Numbered from the stretch's first letter, positions 1 to 8,516 are shown. The stretch is DNA of 34,968 nt from Chersky-840 sp035532735 (GCA_035532735.1 DATKQM010000056.1:1-34968); one strand, 5' to 3'. Made by a program: numbers and translations. The notes: generated from the sequence alone by a model not told the origin.

Positions 1-1
1 G

Positions 2-169
2 GCAATTGGGCTACGCGCCTCGTTGGCGCTCCATCGCCTGGCTGAGAGGGTCGAAGCGAACCACGTCGCGTCGGCGCGGGAAAAGGGCTGGTCGTGGCGG
101 CAGATCGGAGACGCCTTGGGCGTCACCCGCCAATCCGTGCATACCAAATACAACAAGGAGTCATCATGA
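2..169 (+). CDS. Small HTH DNA-binding protein, C-terminal part (5' end outside window)
   Basis: An open frame runs from the left edge to TGA at 167-169 and gives 55 residues. It contains a helix-turn-helix of the kind seen in sigma region 4 and small HTH proteins: AREKGWSWRQIGDALGVTRQ, followed by SVHTKY. It probably binds DNA as a regulator. The stop overlaps the ATG of the next gene (ATGA, 166-169), so the two are very likely translated together. Small HTH genes placed directly before Clp-N-domain genes are common in actinobacteria (family knowledge). The N-terminus is missing, so length and start cannot be judged. The role is inferred from the motif only. Confidence 0.7.
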   Translation, partial: AIGLRASLALHRLAERVEANHVASAREKGWSWRQIGDALGVTRQSVHTKYNKESS

Positions 170-696
170 CCACCGAATCCGTTGCGCCAGAGACGCTTCA
201 CGCCTGGGCCATCTGTCTGCAGGCCGGTGAGGAGGCTCGTCGCCGAGGTGATCGCCGATATGGCACCGATCACATCTTGCTCGCCTTGTTGGAGGATCCC
301 TCGATCGAAGTCGTGTTGGGCGTGAGCCTGCAGCAAGCTCGCCAGGCCCTTGAGTCGCTCGATCACGAAGCCCTGGGTGCCCTGGGTCTGGGGTCGGGCA
401 CCGACGCGCCCCCACTGCCGATGCGCGCCGTGCCGAAAAAGCCGACGATCAGAGACGTCATGAAAAAAGATCGCCTCCGCATCACGCCCGCGGCAAAGAA
501 AGTGCTTGAGGAAGCGTCTAAGCCCAATCGCCGGAGGCTCCAGGTCACGGCCCAGCAGGTGCTGGCCCGGATCCTCGCTCTCCAACCACCAGATCCTGCC
601 GCGGTGCTGCTGGGCGCTCTCGGCGTGAACACGTCGGAGGTTCGGCGCCGTTTGGACGCCGAACTGGCGCCGCCGTGTGTGGGTACCGGCGGGTAG
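166..696 (+). CDS. Clp N-terminal (Clp_N) domain protein without ATPase domain
   Basis: 176 residues. The start is ATG at 166 with AAGGAG at 155-160; longer upstream readings lack this site. Two Clp_N-type helical repeats are visible: residues about 9-65 (LHAWAICLQAGEEARRRGD, then YGTDHILLALLED) and about 95-166 (RITPAAKKVLEEAS, then VTAQQVLARILAL). This domain is the substrate and adaptor-binding part of ClpA/ClpC, but no AAA+ module follows. The protein may therefore be a stand-alone adaptor or decoy, or a ligand-sensing partner of the HTH protein whose stop codon overlaps its start. The two genes form a coupled pair. Function beyond the domain call is unknown. Confidence 0.8.
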   Translation: MTTESVAPETLHAWAICLQAGEEARRRGDRRYGTDHILLALLEDPSIEVVLGVSLQQARQALESLDHEALGALGLGSGTDAPPLPMRAVPKKPTIRDVMKKDRLRITPAAKKVLEEASKPNRRRLQVTAQQVLARILALQPPDPAAVLLGALGVNTSEVRRRLDAELAPPCVGTGG

Positions 697-924
697 GAGT
701 GTGGGGCTGGAGGGTTTCAATTCAAAATGTTGCGCACCGCCAATGCCACGATGATGGTGGCCCTGGCGATCGACGTGAAGACAGTGCAGACCCGGGTGGG
801 CCATCGCCGGGCAACCACAACGCTCGACATCTACGCCCGGCCGACGGCCGCAGCCGACCGGGGAGCGGCCTACGTGCTCGGAGCACACTTCCTCGGCGCC
901 GTGCCGACGATGAGTCCGTAGATA
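697..924 (+). pseudogene. C-terminal remnant of a tyrosine recombinase (phage integrase family)
   Basis: The frame at 727-921 encodes LRTANATMMVALAIDVKTVQ, then TRVGHRRATTTLDIYAR. This matches the end of the tyrosine-recombinase catalytic domain: box II arginine, the GH of the third motif and the nucleophilic tyrosine in DIYAR. The histidine two places before the arginine is replaced (K-M-L-R), and no N-terminal or core-binding domain lies upstream because a Clp_N gene ends at 696. The fragment is too short to be active, so it is a decayed integrase end. It reads toward the 3' end of tRNA-Ile, a classic integration target. The rest of this 349-base gene-free stretch (697-1045) holds one long hairpin and nothing else I recognise. 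Confidence 0.7.
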
Positions 925-933
925 TCTCTTCCT

Positions 934-968
934 CGCGTCCATCGCGCCCGTCGCGCGCGATGGACGCG
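934..968. repeat. Perfect 14-bp inverted repeat with 7-nt loop
   Basis: CGCGTCCATCGCGC at 934-947 pairs perfectly with GCGCGATGGACGCG at 955-968. It lies between the recombinase remnant and the 3' end of tRNA-Ile. No T-run follows on either strand, so it is not a textbook intrinsic terminator. It could be a processing or termination hairpin for the tRNA transcript, or an old attachment or recombinase-arm site. Confidence 0.6.
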
Positions 969-1045
969 CGATGGGTGTCTGCGGGGGGCTCACGGGCACA
1001 CCTCCGAGAAGCCCAAGAAACGACTTCTGACGAGGGCGAAGACAG

Positions 1046-1122
1046 TGGTGGGGCTAGCTGGAATCGAACCAGCGACCTCAGCATTATCAGTGCTGCGCTC
1101 TAACCGGCTGAGCTATAGCCCC
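1046..1122 (-). tRNA. tRNA-Ile (anticodon GAT), CCA encoded
   Basis: The reverse complement folds as a full cloverleaf: acceptor GGGGCTA/TAGCCCC, D stem GCTC/GAGC, anticodon stem CAGCA/TGCTG with loop CTGATAA (anticodon GAT), and T arm GCTGG-TTCGATT-CCAGC. The discriminator A is at 1049 and the CCA end is encoded at 1046-1048. It decodes AUC/AUU. A possible -10 (TACAAT on the minus strand) lies at 1154-1159. The gene stands alone; no rRNA is in the window. Confidence 0.95.
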
Positions 1123-1240
1123 GTCTGAACCGTCTCTCCATGTGGAGGTGGCGATTGTAGGCGCGATGGAGCCCGGCCCCGGACCGATCCCGTTCGCCGA
1201 CGATCGACATGAGGCATTGCGAATCAGCCCGGCGAAGGCG

Positions 1241-4081
1241 TCACCCAGCCTGTGAAGCCGCCTCGGCGCGCTCGAGGGAGGTCAGCGGCGAGACGACGGA
1301 TGACCGGGACGCCTTCAAGATGGCGGCGGGATCCTGGCAGTCAGGACAGACCGCCCACACCCGCACCTGGTTGTCGTTGTTCGTCTCGGCCGCGAGCGCA
1401 CCGTCGGGGCTCACCGAGGGCGCGCCCGGAGACGACACGTCACGGTCGACCTGCAACAACTGTCCCGTGGCGGCATTCCACACCCGCATGGTGTCGTCGG
1501 TGCTGGTGGTGATGATGTACCGGTCCCGAGAGCCGTAGACAACGCCGTTGACGCCGCGCGTGTGCCCGACGATCTCCAGGACGGGCTTGTCGGTTGTCAC
1601 GTTCAAGACGGTGACGGTGTCGGCCCACGACCCGAGGGCCAGTCGGGTGCCCGCGGCATTGAAGGCAGCCGAAGACAGCTGCGCGTGCTGGTCGAAGGTC
1701 TCGAAGGGCCGTGCGGTGGCGACCCGACCCACCTGCACCTGCCCGCAGAACGAGTAGACGGCCACCAGGCGGTCGTTGTCGCTGACCGCGGGGGGATTGT
1801 ACGAGGCGTTGCAGGACTCGGACCATCCGGACCCGACAACGGTTCGCCGTGTGGCCAGGTTGGTGACATGCAGACGCCCGTTCCCGTCAGTCACGAGCAT
1901 CAGACGGTCGTCGGTGCTCAAACTCACCCTCCCCACCGTCGTCGCCGGCAACGTGAAGACCGTCCGTCCCGTCGTCGTGTCCTGGACCGTGACGGCCGAA
2001 GTCTGCCCCGATTCGTTCCAGGTGGCCGCCAGCGTGCCGTCGCCACTGAGCACAGCCCCGACATCCTGCTGGTCGGTGTTGAGGACCAGGGGATGGGGCA
2101 CCGGTCGGCCCTGGGGAAGGGACCACGCCTGGAGGACCATGTCGTTTCCCGACCGGGCCAGGGCTTCGACCTTGTGCGGCTGCCAGCCGATCTCGTTCCC
2201 GCAGCCGCACAGCTGCGCCTTCAACGTGGCCAGCCAGGGCCCGCTGGCCCGATAGATCCGGGCTGTCCCGTCGTTGGCGGCCGTGACGACATCGGTGCCG
2301 CTCGGATTAAAGGCGATGGCATTGAGATCCGCGGTCTGACCCGCCAACGACACCAGCTCTTCGTCGGGCAGGATCGACCACACCCCGCCGGTCCCGTCGT
2401 AGTTCCCGACCGCCACCCTCTGGCCGTCGGGGCTGATCGAGACGTCGCCGACAGCGGTACCGTTCACCGGGGTCAGCGTGTCGAACATGGTCCAGGTCTT
2501 GGTGTCCCACAGGTCGATATAGGCACTGACGTCACCGGGTCCGGTCACGTTCTCGCCGACGGCGAGGACGACCCCCCTGATCGCCACCGGGCTGGCCTGG
2601 CCAGCGAGGGTTTGACCGGGAGGGGTCAGCCGCTGCACGACCTGACCGGTCGCCACGTCGACGACCTCGGGGGCTCCGGTGGTCCCCACCACGAGCGACG
2701 TCCCGTCGGTGGTGAAGGCTGCGGTTTGGTCCGAACCAGGCTCGGCGAGAGAGAAGAGCTGCTGTCCGCTTCGAACATCCCAGGCCGTCGTGCCGAAGAA
2801 GGTGGTGGCCGCCAGCTCTGTGCCGCTGTCGTTGAACGCCAAGGCGTTGACCGCACCGGGCCTTTGTGCGTTGGGCCCGGGCCCGTTGGGGCCCCCAGGA
2901 GCAGGGCCGAGAGTCACGCCCCGGGGCAGCGCCCCCCCGGCGGCGGGGAGCGCCAGTCGGGACCGGACCGCTCCCGTCGAGGGATCGAGGAGGAGGATGC
3001 CGGCGTTGGTGCCCACGGCGAGGACCCGGCCCCCGGGGTCATAGGCCACGGCACCCGCCGACGCGGGGAGGCGCTTTCGATAGACGACGTGCCCCGACGC
3101 GCTGTCGAGCACGACCACGTCGTCGTTGCAGGCGACCTCGGCCACGCGGTGTCCCGAGGGGCTGTACGCGATGGAGGGACCGCTGCTGGGCGCGCACGTC
3201 CCGACCGACTGCGTAGGCAGGGCCACGCGCACCGGCGACGAGTCCATGGCCTGGCGCAGGGCGGCGACGGCCTGGGGCACAGGCCGTTGCGCCATGGCCT
3301 GACGGGCCAAGAGCACCGAGACCTCGGGGTCGGCTGTTAGCTCGTTCTGGCTCTCCGCCGCCAGAGCCTGGGCCCGGGCGGTGTTGCCCACCGAGACGGC
3401 CTGGTTCCGCGACACGAGCGCGATGACGCCGAGTCCGATCGCCACCACCGTCACCACGCCGCTCACAGCCAAGAGGCTGCGCCCCCGCCGGGTGGCGGCG
3501 CGGCGACTGGCCAGGACGTACTCGCTCTGGAGCGTGGTCGGGCTGGGATCGGCATCGGCCGGGGACCCCGCCAGCCAGTTCTCCGCAGCCTTGAGCTCGC
3601 TGCCGTGCAACAGAAAGCTCTTGTCGCGTCCCTCGCCGTCCCACTCGATGGACTTGACCAGCCAGCGGGTGTGCTCTTTGCGATGGTCGAGGTCGGTGTC
3701 GAGAGCTTGGACCACCCGGTCGGTGGCGGTGTCGAACTCGGCCTCGTCGGTGAAGGGGATCCAATTGCGCTCACGGATCTGGACAGGGATCTCTGAGTCC
3801 GGCACGGGATGGCGGAGCACGGGGACGATGCGCTTACCGAGCTCGCCCGCGTAACCCACCTCCTGCTCGCAATATGCGGAGGCCACTGCTTCGGGGGTGA
3901 TGACGAAGAGAAAGGCGTCCGAGGCTTCGATGGCCGACCGTATGGCCTGGGGGAAGACCTCGGCGTCGGCGATGGACCCCGTGTCGACCCAGACATCTTT
4001 GCCGCGGACGTCGAGCGCGGCGCTCAGGCGACTGACGAAGTCACTGTCTCGTCGAGAATAGGAAACGAAGACGTCCGCCAT
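1241..4081 (-). CDS. TIR domain - transmembrane - WD40 repeat protein
   Basis: 946 residues; ATG at 4079-4081 with AAGGGG about 9 nt upstream. Residues 1-125 form a bacterial TIR domain: start MADVFVSYSRRDSDFV and SAYCEQEVGYA, where E74 sits at the position of the NADase glutamate. A conserved linker (KSFLLHGSELKAAENWL, about 154-170) precedes one membrane helix at about 203-224. From about residue 290 to 925 follow repeated WD40-type beta-propeller blades, for example RVWNAATGQLLQ. It ends with the CPDC...LTSLERAEA tail typical of WD40/STAND proteins. The TIR part should be cytoplasmic and the propeller extracytoplasmic if the single helix inserts as N-in. TIR domains cleave NAD+ or act as adaptors; which applies here is unknown. 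It stands alone on the minus strand, divergent from the VKOR gene. Confidence 0.85.
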   Translation of the reverse strand: MADVFVSYSRRDSDFVSRLSAALDVRGKDVWVDTGSIADAEVFPQAIRSAIEASDAFLFVITPEAVASAYCEQEVGYAGELGKRIVPVLRHPVPDSEIPVQIRERNWIPFTDEAEFDTATDRVVQALDTDLDHRKEHTRWLVKSIEWDGEGRDKSFLLHGSELKAAENWLAGSPADADPSPTTLQSEYVLASRRAATRRGRSLLAVSGVVTVVAIGLGVIALVSRNQAVSVGNTARAQALAAESQNELTADPEVSVLLARQAMAQRPVPQAVAALRQAMDSSPVRVALPTQSVGTCAPSSGPSIAYSPSGHRVAEVACNDDVVVLDSASGHVVYRKRLPASAGAVAYDPGGRVLAVGTNAGILLLDPSTGAVRSRLALPAAGGALPRGVTLGPAPGGPNGPGPNAQRPGAVNALAFNDSGTELAATTFFGTTAWDVRSGQQLFSLAEPGSDQTAAFTTDGTSLVVGTTGAPEVVDVATGQVVQRLTPPGQTLAGQASPVAIRGVVLAVGENVTGPGDVSAYIDLWDTKTWTMFDTLTPVNGTAVGDVSISPDGQRVAVGNYDGTGGVWSILPDEELVSLAGQTADLNAIAFNPSGTDVVTAANDGTARIYRASGPWLATLKAQLCGCGNEIGWQPHKVEALARSGNDMVLQAWSLPQGRPVPHPLVLNTDQQDVGAVLSGDGTLAATWNESGQTSAVTVQDTTTGRTVFTLPATTVGRVSLSTDDRLMLVTDGNGRLHVTNLATRRTVVGSGWSESCNASYNPPAVSDNDRLVAVYSFCGQVQVGRVATARPFETFDQHAQLSSAAFNAAGTRLALGSWADTVTVLNVTTDKPVLEIVGHTRGVNGVVYGSRDRYIITTSTDDTMRVWNAATGQLLQVDRDVSSPGAPSVSPDGALAAETNNDNQVRVWAVCPDCQDPAAILKASRSSVVSPLTSLERAEAASQAG

Positions 4082-4193
4082 CGAATGCCCCTTGCCGATC
4101 TGGAACCGGAGACCGACGAGAACCTACCCTGCCCCGCGGCTCCCGGCGATCTACCATCTCGCCCTATGGACCAGAGCCGCCCGGAGCGTGTCG

Positions 4194-4667
4194 ATGCCTG
4201 AGAGCCCCCCGAACCTTCGATGGCAGTCGATTACGTGTCTGCTTCTGAGCATCATTGGGCTCATCGGGTCGATCTACCTCACGATCTCGCACTTCGACAC
4301 CCGCTTCTTCGTGTGTCCCGAGTTGGGTCCGTGCGAGAAGATCCTCACCAGTAACTCGTCACACTTCTTGGGCATCCCCGTCCCCATCCTGGGCATCGCC
4401 TATTTCCTCCCCATGACCGTCCTGTGCCTGCCTGTGGCGTGGCGGGCGGTCGACAAGCGCGTCCATCTGGCCCGACTCCTCCTGTCCATCGTCGGCATCG
4501 GAATGGTCATCTACCTTTTCGCCGAAGAATTGTTCGTGCTCCAGTCCTTGTGCGTGTGGTGCTCGATCATCCATGCCATTGGCTTCCTCCTCTTCGCGAT
4601 CATCGTGACCACATCACCGGCGCTGCTCGCGTCGGGCGGGGGCGGGAGACTCGCCGACGCGGACTGA
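4194..4667 (+). CDS. Vitamin K epoxide reductase (VKOR) family membrane oxidoreductase
   Basis: 157 residues. The ATG at 4194 is preceded by GGAG at 4183-4186; upstream in-frame residues look non-coding. Four or five hydrophobic segments span about 11-32, 60-80, 93-112 and 118-142. The active-site CxxC is C120-V-W-C123 at the start of the last helix, and the loop cysteines C41 and C47 (CPELGPC) carry electrons to it. Bacterial VKORs reoxidise DsbA-like proteins and pass electrons to menaquinone, forming disulfides in exported proteins. No DsbA-like gene lies beside it. The P450 gene follows after 52 bp on the same strand, with no evident functional link. Confidence 0.9.
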   Translation: MPESPPNLRWQSITCLLLSIIGLIGSIYLTISHFDTRFFVCPELGPCEKILTSNSSHFLGIPVPILGIAYFLPMTVLCLPVAWRAVDKRVHLARLLLSIVGIGMVIYLFAEELFVLQSLCVWCSIIHAIGFLLFAIIVTTSPALLASGGGGRLADAD

Positions 4668-4719
4668 CCGGGCTCACCGGACTGACATCAAACTGTCCCG
4701 TCAGGGGCGAAGGACGGAC

Positions 4720-5925
4720 GTGGCCGACACCGACAGCGAAGAGACCGACTTCGACATCTACGACTACTGGACCGAGTTCCGGCGCGACCAGAGTGTCGGT
4801 CGTTTCGGGGGGGACGAGTCCGACATCTGGTTGGTGACGAAATACGCGGACGTGGAGCTCGTGCTGCGCGACCCCAAGCGGTTCTCGAGCCGGGTCAACG
4901 CCGACACCATGGGCCCGGTCATGGGCACGGTGATCCTGGCCATGGACGGCGAGGAGCACCGCCGCTACCGCAACCTCGTGGCCCATGCCTTTCGACCCTC
5001 GGCCCTGGCCCGGTGGGAGGGCAAGCTCATCGCGCCCACCATTCACCGGCTTATCGACGGCCTGATCGGGCGCAACCGGGCCGACCTGGTGACAGAGATC
5101 ACGAGCCAGTTCCCCGTGCAGGTCATCGCCGAGGTGTTGGGCGTGCCCTCCGAAGCGCATGGGCGGTTCCACACCTGGGCGCTCGACATGAACAAGGGCC
5201 CCGAGGACTATCCCGTGTCGATCGCAGCGTCGACGGCCATGCGGGACTACCTCACACCCATCGTCGAGGACCGCAAGGCACACCCCACCGACGACCTCAT
5301 CTCCGACATCGTCACCGCCGAGATGGACGGAGAGCGCCTCAGCGACGAGCACATCTACGGTTTCCTCCGACTGCTGCTCCCCGCCGGCGCCGAGACCACC
5401 TTCGCGGCCATGGGCAGTTGCCTCTTCGCCTTGCTGAGCAGGCCCGACGTCCTGGCGCGCGTGCGAGCCGAGCCGGACCTGCTCGACGCCGTGGTGGAAG
5501 AGACCCTGCGTTGGGAGACCTCGGTCACCATGGTCAACCGCGAGACCACGTGCCCGGTCGAGATCGACGGCGTGCAGGTCCCCGAGGGCGTGTCTCTGGT
5601 GTGTGCGACGGGGTCGGCCAACCGCGATGAGTCGCGCTACACCGACCCCGAGACATGGGACCTCGACCGCCACGGGCCGGCCCACATCGCCTTCGGCACC
5701 GGTCGTCACCAGTGCCTCGGGATGCACCTGGCCCGCATGGAGCTGCGCATCGGCCTCGGCGCGCTCCTCCAGCGCCTCGAGGGCCTGCGCTTCGACGACG
5801 GAGCAGCGGCAACCGAATCCGAGGCGGAGGGGAAACCACCGGTGCGGATCGAGGGACTCGCCTTCCGTTCGCCCCCGCACCTTCCGGTCGTCTTCGACTC
5901 CGTCCGGCCCGGGCCGGGCGCCTGA
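4720..5925 (+). CDS. Cytochrome P450
   Basis: 401 residues, usual for a soluble bacterial class I P450. The start is GTG at 4720 with GAAGGA about 8 nt upstream. Hallmarks: the helix C region with HRRYRNLV (about 80-87), I-helix oxygen-binding motif AGAETT at 222-227 (Glu replaces the commoner Asp), K-helix E261-T-L-R264, and heme loop FGTGRHQCLG at 325-334 with C332 as the thiolate ligand. It should hydroxylate a small hydrophobic substrate such as a fatty acid, steroid or terpene, using ferredoxin and reductase encoded elsewhere. No redox partner gene is adjacent, so the substrate cannot be told. It is convergent with gyrA, with 23 bp between the stops. Confidence 0.95.
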   Translation: MADTDSEETDFDIYDYWTEFRRDQSVGRFGGDESDIWLVTKYADVELVLRDPKRFSSRVNADTMGPVMGTVILAMDGEEHRRYRNLVAHAFRPSALARWEGKLIAPTIHRLIDGLIGRNRADLVTEITSQFPVQVIAEVLGVPSEAHGRFHTWALDMNKGPEDYPVSIAASTAMRDYLTPIVEDRKAHPTDDLISDIVTAEMDGERLSDEHIYGFLRLLLPAGAETTFAAMGSCLFALLSRPDVLARVRAEPDLLDAVVEETLRWETSVTMVNRETTCPVEIDGVQVPEGVSLVCATGSANRDESRYTDPETWDLDRHGPAHIAFGTGRHQCLGMHLARMELRIGLGALLQRLEGLRFDDGAAATESEAEGKPPVRIEGLAFRSPPHLPVVFDSVRPGPGA

Positions 5926-5948
5926 GCCAAAGGCCTAGGAAAGGACCG

Positions 5949-8432
5949 CTACTCGTCTTCCTCGCCGGTGACCGCGGCCACCGCAGCCACGCTGTGGCCT
6001 TCCTCGAGGCTCATGAGCCGCACTCCCGTGGCGTCGCGGCCTTGGGCCGCGATCTCGCGCACGGCGGTGCGGATCACGATCCCGCCCGTCGAGATGAGCA
6101 GGATCTCGTCATCGAGCCCGGCCATGAAGGCGGCCACGACCCGGCCCCGGCGGGCCGTGAGCTTGATGGCGCGCACGCCCTGGCCACCGCGACCCTGGCG
6201 ACCGAAGTGATCGGTCTTGGTGCGCTTGCCGAAGCCGGCGTCGGTCACGATGAGGATGTCGTTGTCGGGGCGCACCACGTCCATCGACACGACCTCATCA
6301 CCGGCACGCAGCCGCATGCCTCGCACGCCCGCCGCGTCGCGACCCATAGGCCGGACATCGGTCTCAGAAAAACGGATCCCGCTGCCGTTGTGGCTCACCA
6401 TCACGATGTCGTCGTCGCCCGAAGTGGCCACCACCCGCACGAGCTCATCACCGTCGCGCAAGGCGATGGCGATGAAGCCCTCGCGCCGTGACTTGTCGTA
6501 CTCGGTGAAGGCCGTTTTCTTGACCTGACCCATCTTGGTGGCGAAAGTGAGGAATCCCCCGGAGTCGAAGTCGCGCGTGGCCACGATGGCCTGGATCTTC
6601 TCGCTCGGGCTCAACGGCAACAGGTTCACGAGGGCGGTGCCGCGCGCCGTGCGCTCTTTCATGGGCACCTCATGGGCGCGCAATCGATAGACGCGGCCCC
6701 GGTTGGAGAACAACAAGAGGAACGCCAGCGTGGTGGTGTGGACCACGTCGTCGATGAGGTCCTCCTCTTTGAGACGGGCCCCCTGCACGCCGCGCCCGCC
6801 GCGGCCCTGGGTGCGGAAGGACCCGGCCGGGACGGCCTTGATGTAGCCGGCCCGGGTCATGGTGACGACGATCTCCTCGTCGCTGATGAGGTCCTCCACC
6901 CCGAGCTCGCCCGGGTCGTGGGTGACCTGGGTGCGCCGCTCGTTGGCGTACTTGGCGCGGATCTCTCCGAGCTCTTCTGCGATGACGCCGCGCAGCCGGG
7001 CCGGGTCACCGAGGATGGACTCGAGCTCGGCGATGGTGCGGAGCAGCTTTTCCATCTCCTCTTCGAGATTGGTCCGGCCCAGGCGGGTGAGCCGTCCCAG
7101 AGTCATCTCGAGAATGTGCTCGGCCTGGACCTCGGAGAAGGAGAAGGGCTCGGCCATGAGCGTGACCCGCGCCCCGGGTCGGTCCTCCGAGGCACGGATC
7201 GAGGCGATCACGGCGTCGAGCATGTCGATGGCCTTCAAGAGGCCTTCGACGATGTGGGCGCGCTCGCGCGCCTCTTTCAGCCGGAACTCCGAGCGGCGGG
7301 TGATGACCTCGATCTGATGGTTGGCGTAGTAGGAGACGGCCTGGGCCAGGTTGAGCGTCCGCGGCACGGCGTCGACCAGGGCCACCATGTTCACAGGGAA
7401 GTTGGTCTGCAGCGGCGTGTGCTTGTAGAGGTTGTTGAGCACCACGTTGGCATTGGCGTCACGCTTCAAGGTGACGACCAGTCGGGGCATCTTGCCGGCC
7501 GAGTCGTTCTGGACGTCGGAGATGCCGTCGAGCACGCCGGAGTTGGCCAGCTCGCCGATCTTCTGCTCGATCACCTCGATCGAGGTCTGGTAGGGGATGT
7601 CGGTGACCACGATGCGGGTCGTGCCCCGGCTCTCGTCCACCTCGGCCAGGGCCCGCATCTTGATCGAGCCCTTCCCGGTCCGGTACGCGTCGAGGATCCC
7701 CTGGCGCCCCAAGATCTGCGCGCCGGTGGGGAAGTCGGGGCCCTTCACGAACGCCATGAGGTCGTCGGGCGTGGCGTCAGGGTGCTCGAGGACATGGACC
7801 ACGGCGTCGATGACCTCGCCCAGATTGTGGGGCGGGATGTTGGTGGCCATACCCACGGCGATGCCTTGGGACCCGTTGACAAGGAGGTTCGGAAAGCGTG
7901 CCGGCAGCACCACGGGCTCTTCGGTCGACCCGTCGTAGTTGGGGACGAAGTCGATCGTGTCCTCATCGATCCCGGCCAGCATCTCCATCGCCAGTGGGGC
8001 CAGGCGGCACTCGGTGTAACGCATGGCGGCGGGGCCCTCTTCGGGGCCGCGTCCGCCGAAGTTGCCGTGGCCGTCGATGAGGACGTGGCGGAGGCTGAAG
8101 TCCTGGGCCATACGGGCCAGCGCGTCGTAGATGGCGGTGTCACCGTGGGGGTGGAAGTTCCCCATCACCTCGCCCACGGCCTTGGCGCATTTGGTACGCG
8201 AGCGGTCGGGGCGCAGGCCCTGCTCGTACATTGAGTAGAGGATGCGGCGGTGCACCGGCTTGAGGCCGTCACGGACGTCGGGCAGGGCCCGGGAAACGAT
8301 GACCGACATGGAGTACTCGAGGAACGAGCGTTCCATCTCCTCTTGGATCTCGATGGGCTCGATCGCCGCCGGAGAGGGGTCGGGTACGTCGGTCCCGGTG
8401 CCGCCGTCTCCCTTACTGCCGCGCTTGGCCAT
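5949..8432 (-). CDS. gyrA: DNA gyrase subunit A
   Basis: 827 residues, normal for actinobacterial GyrA. With GyrB it introduces negative supercoils ahead of forks. The catalytic tyrosine is Y139 in AAMRYTE. The quinolone-resistance region HPHGDTAIYD has Thr99 where E. coli has Ser83, with the Asp87 equivalent kept. The GyrA box QGRGGRGVQG at 542-551 marks the C-terminal DNA-wrapping domain and separates it from ParC. The end is acidic (GEEDE). Start ATG at 8430-8432, with GGAGGG at 8443-8448. It lies 84 bp downstream of gyrB in the same direction, and the gap holds two tandem hairpins. Confidence 0.98.
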   Translation of the reverse strand: MAKRGSKGDGGTGTDVPDPSPAAIEPIEIQEEMERSFLEYSMSVIVSRALPDVRDGLKPVHRRILYSMYEQGLRPDRSRTKCAKAVGEVMGNFHPHGDTAIYDALARMAQDFSLRHVLIDGHGNFGGRGPEEGPAAMRYTECRLAPLAMEMLAGIDEDTIDFVPNYDGSTEEPVVLPARFPNLLVNGSQGIAVGMATNIPPHNLGEVIDAVVHVLEHPDATPDDLMAFVKGPDFPTGAQILGRQGILDAYRTGKGSIKMRALAEVDESRGTTRIVVTDIPYQTSIEVIEQKIGELANSGVLDGISDVQNDSAGKMPRLVVTLKRDANANVVLNNLYKHTPLQTNFPVNMVALVDAVPRTLNLAQAVSYYANHQIEVITRRSEFRLKEARERAHIVEGLLKAIDMLDAVIASIRASEDRPGARVTLMAEPFSFSEVQAEHILEMTLGRLTRLGRTNLEEEMEKLLRTIAELESILGDPARLRGVIAEELGEIRAKYANERRTQVTHDPGELGVEDLISDEEIVVTMTRAGYIKAVPAGSFRTQGRGGRGVQGARLKEEDLIDDVVHTTTLAFLLLFSNRGRVYRLRAHEVPMKERTARGTALVNLLPLSPSEKIQAIVATRDFDSGGFLTFATKMGQVKKTAFTEYDKSRREGFIAIALRDGDELVRVVATSGDDDIVMVSHNGSGIRFSETDVRPMGRDAAGVRGMRLRAGDEVVSMDVVRPDNDILIVTDAGFGKRTKTDHFGRQGRGGQGVRAIKLTARRGRVVAAFMAGLDDEILLISTGGIVIRTAVREIAAQGRDATGVRLMSLEEGHSVAAVAAVTGEEDE

Positions 8433-8453
8433 GTGGGCCTGATCCCTCCGTAG

Positions 8454-8511
8454 TCATCGGGGCGACGGTGATCGCCCGCAACTCATCGGGGCGACCACGG
8501 TCGCCCGAAGC
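8454..8511. repeat. Two tandem 29-bp units, each a hairpin, between gyrB and gyrA
   Basis: TCATCGGGGCGAC begins at 8454 and again at 8483, a 29-bp period. Each unit holds a perfect inverted repeat: GGGCGA (8460-8465) with TCGCCC (8472-8477), and GGGCGACC (8489-8496) with GGTCGCCC (8499-8506). They lie just after the gyrB stop and before gyrA. They could attenuate read-through or stabilise the gyrB mRNA. No T-run follows. Confidence 0.6.
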
Positions 8512-8516
8512 GCCTC

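Noticed and set aside
1562..3340. Open frame of 592 codons antisense to the TIR-WD40 gene
   Set aside because: Gly/Arg/His-rich shadow; the minus-strand WD40 repeats explain the sequence.
4600..5880. Open frame of 426 codons antisense to the P450
   Set aside because: All P450 motifs are intact on the plus strand, and this frame has none of its own.
6672..8234. Open frame of 520 codons antisense to gyrA
   Set aside because: gyrA is unmistakable on the other strand; the frame has shadow-type composition and no motifs.
8454..8511. CRISPR-like array
   Set aside because: Only two units, each a self-contained hairpin, with no spacers and no cas genes.
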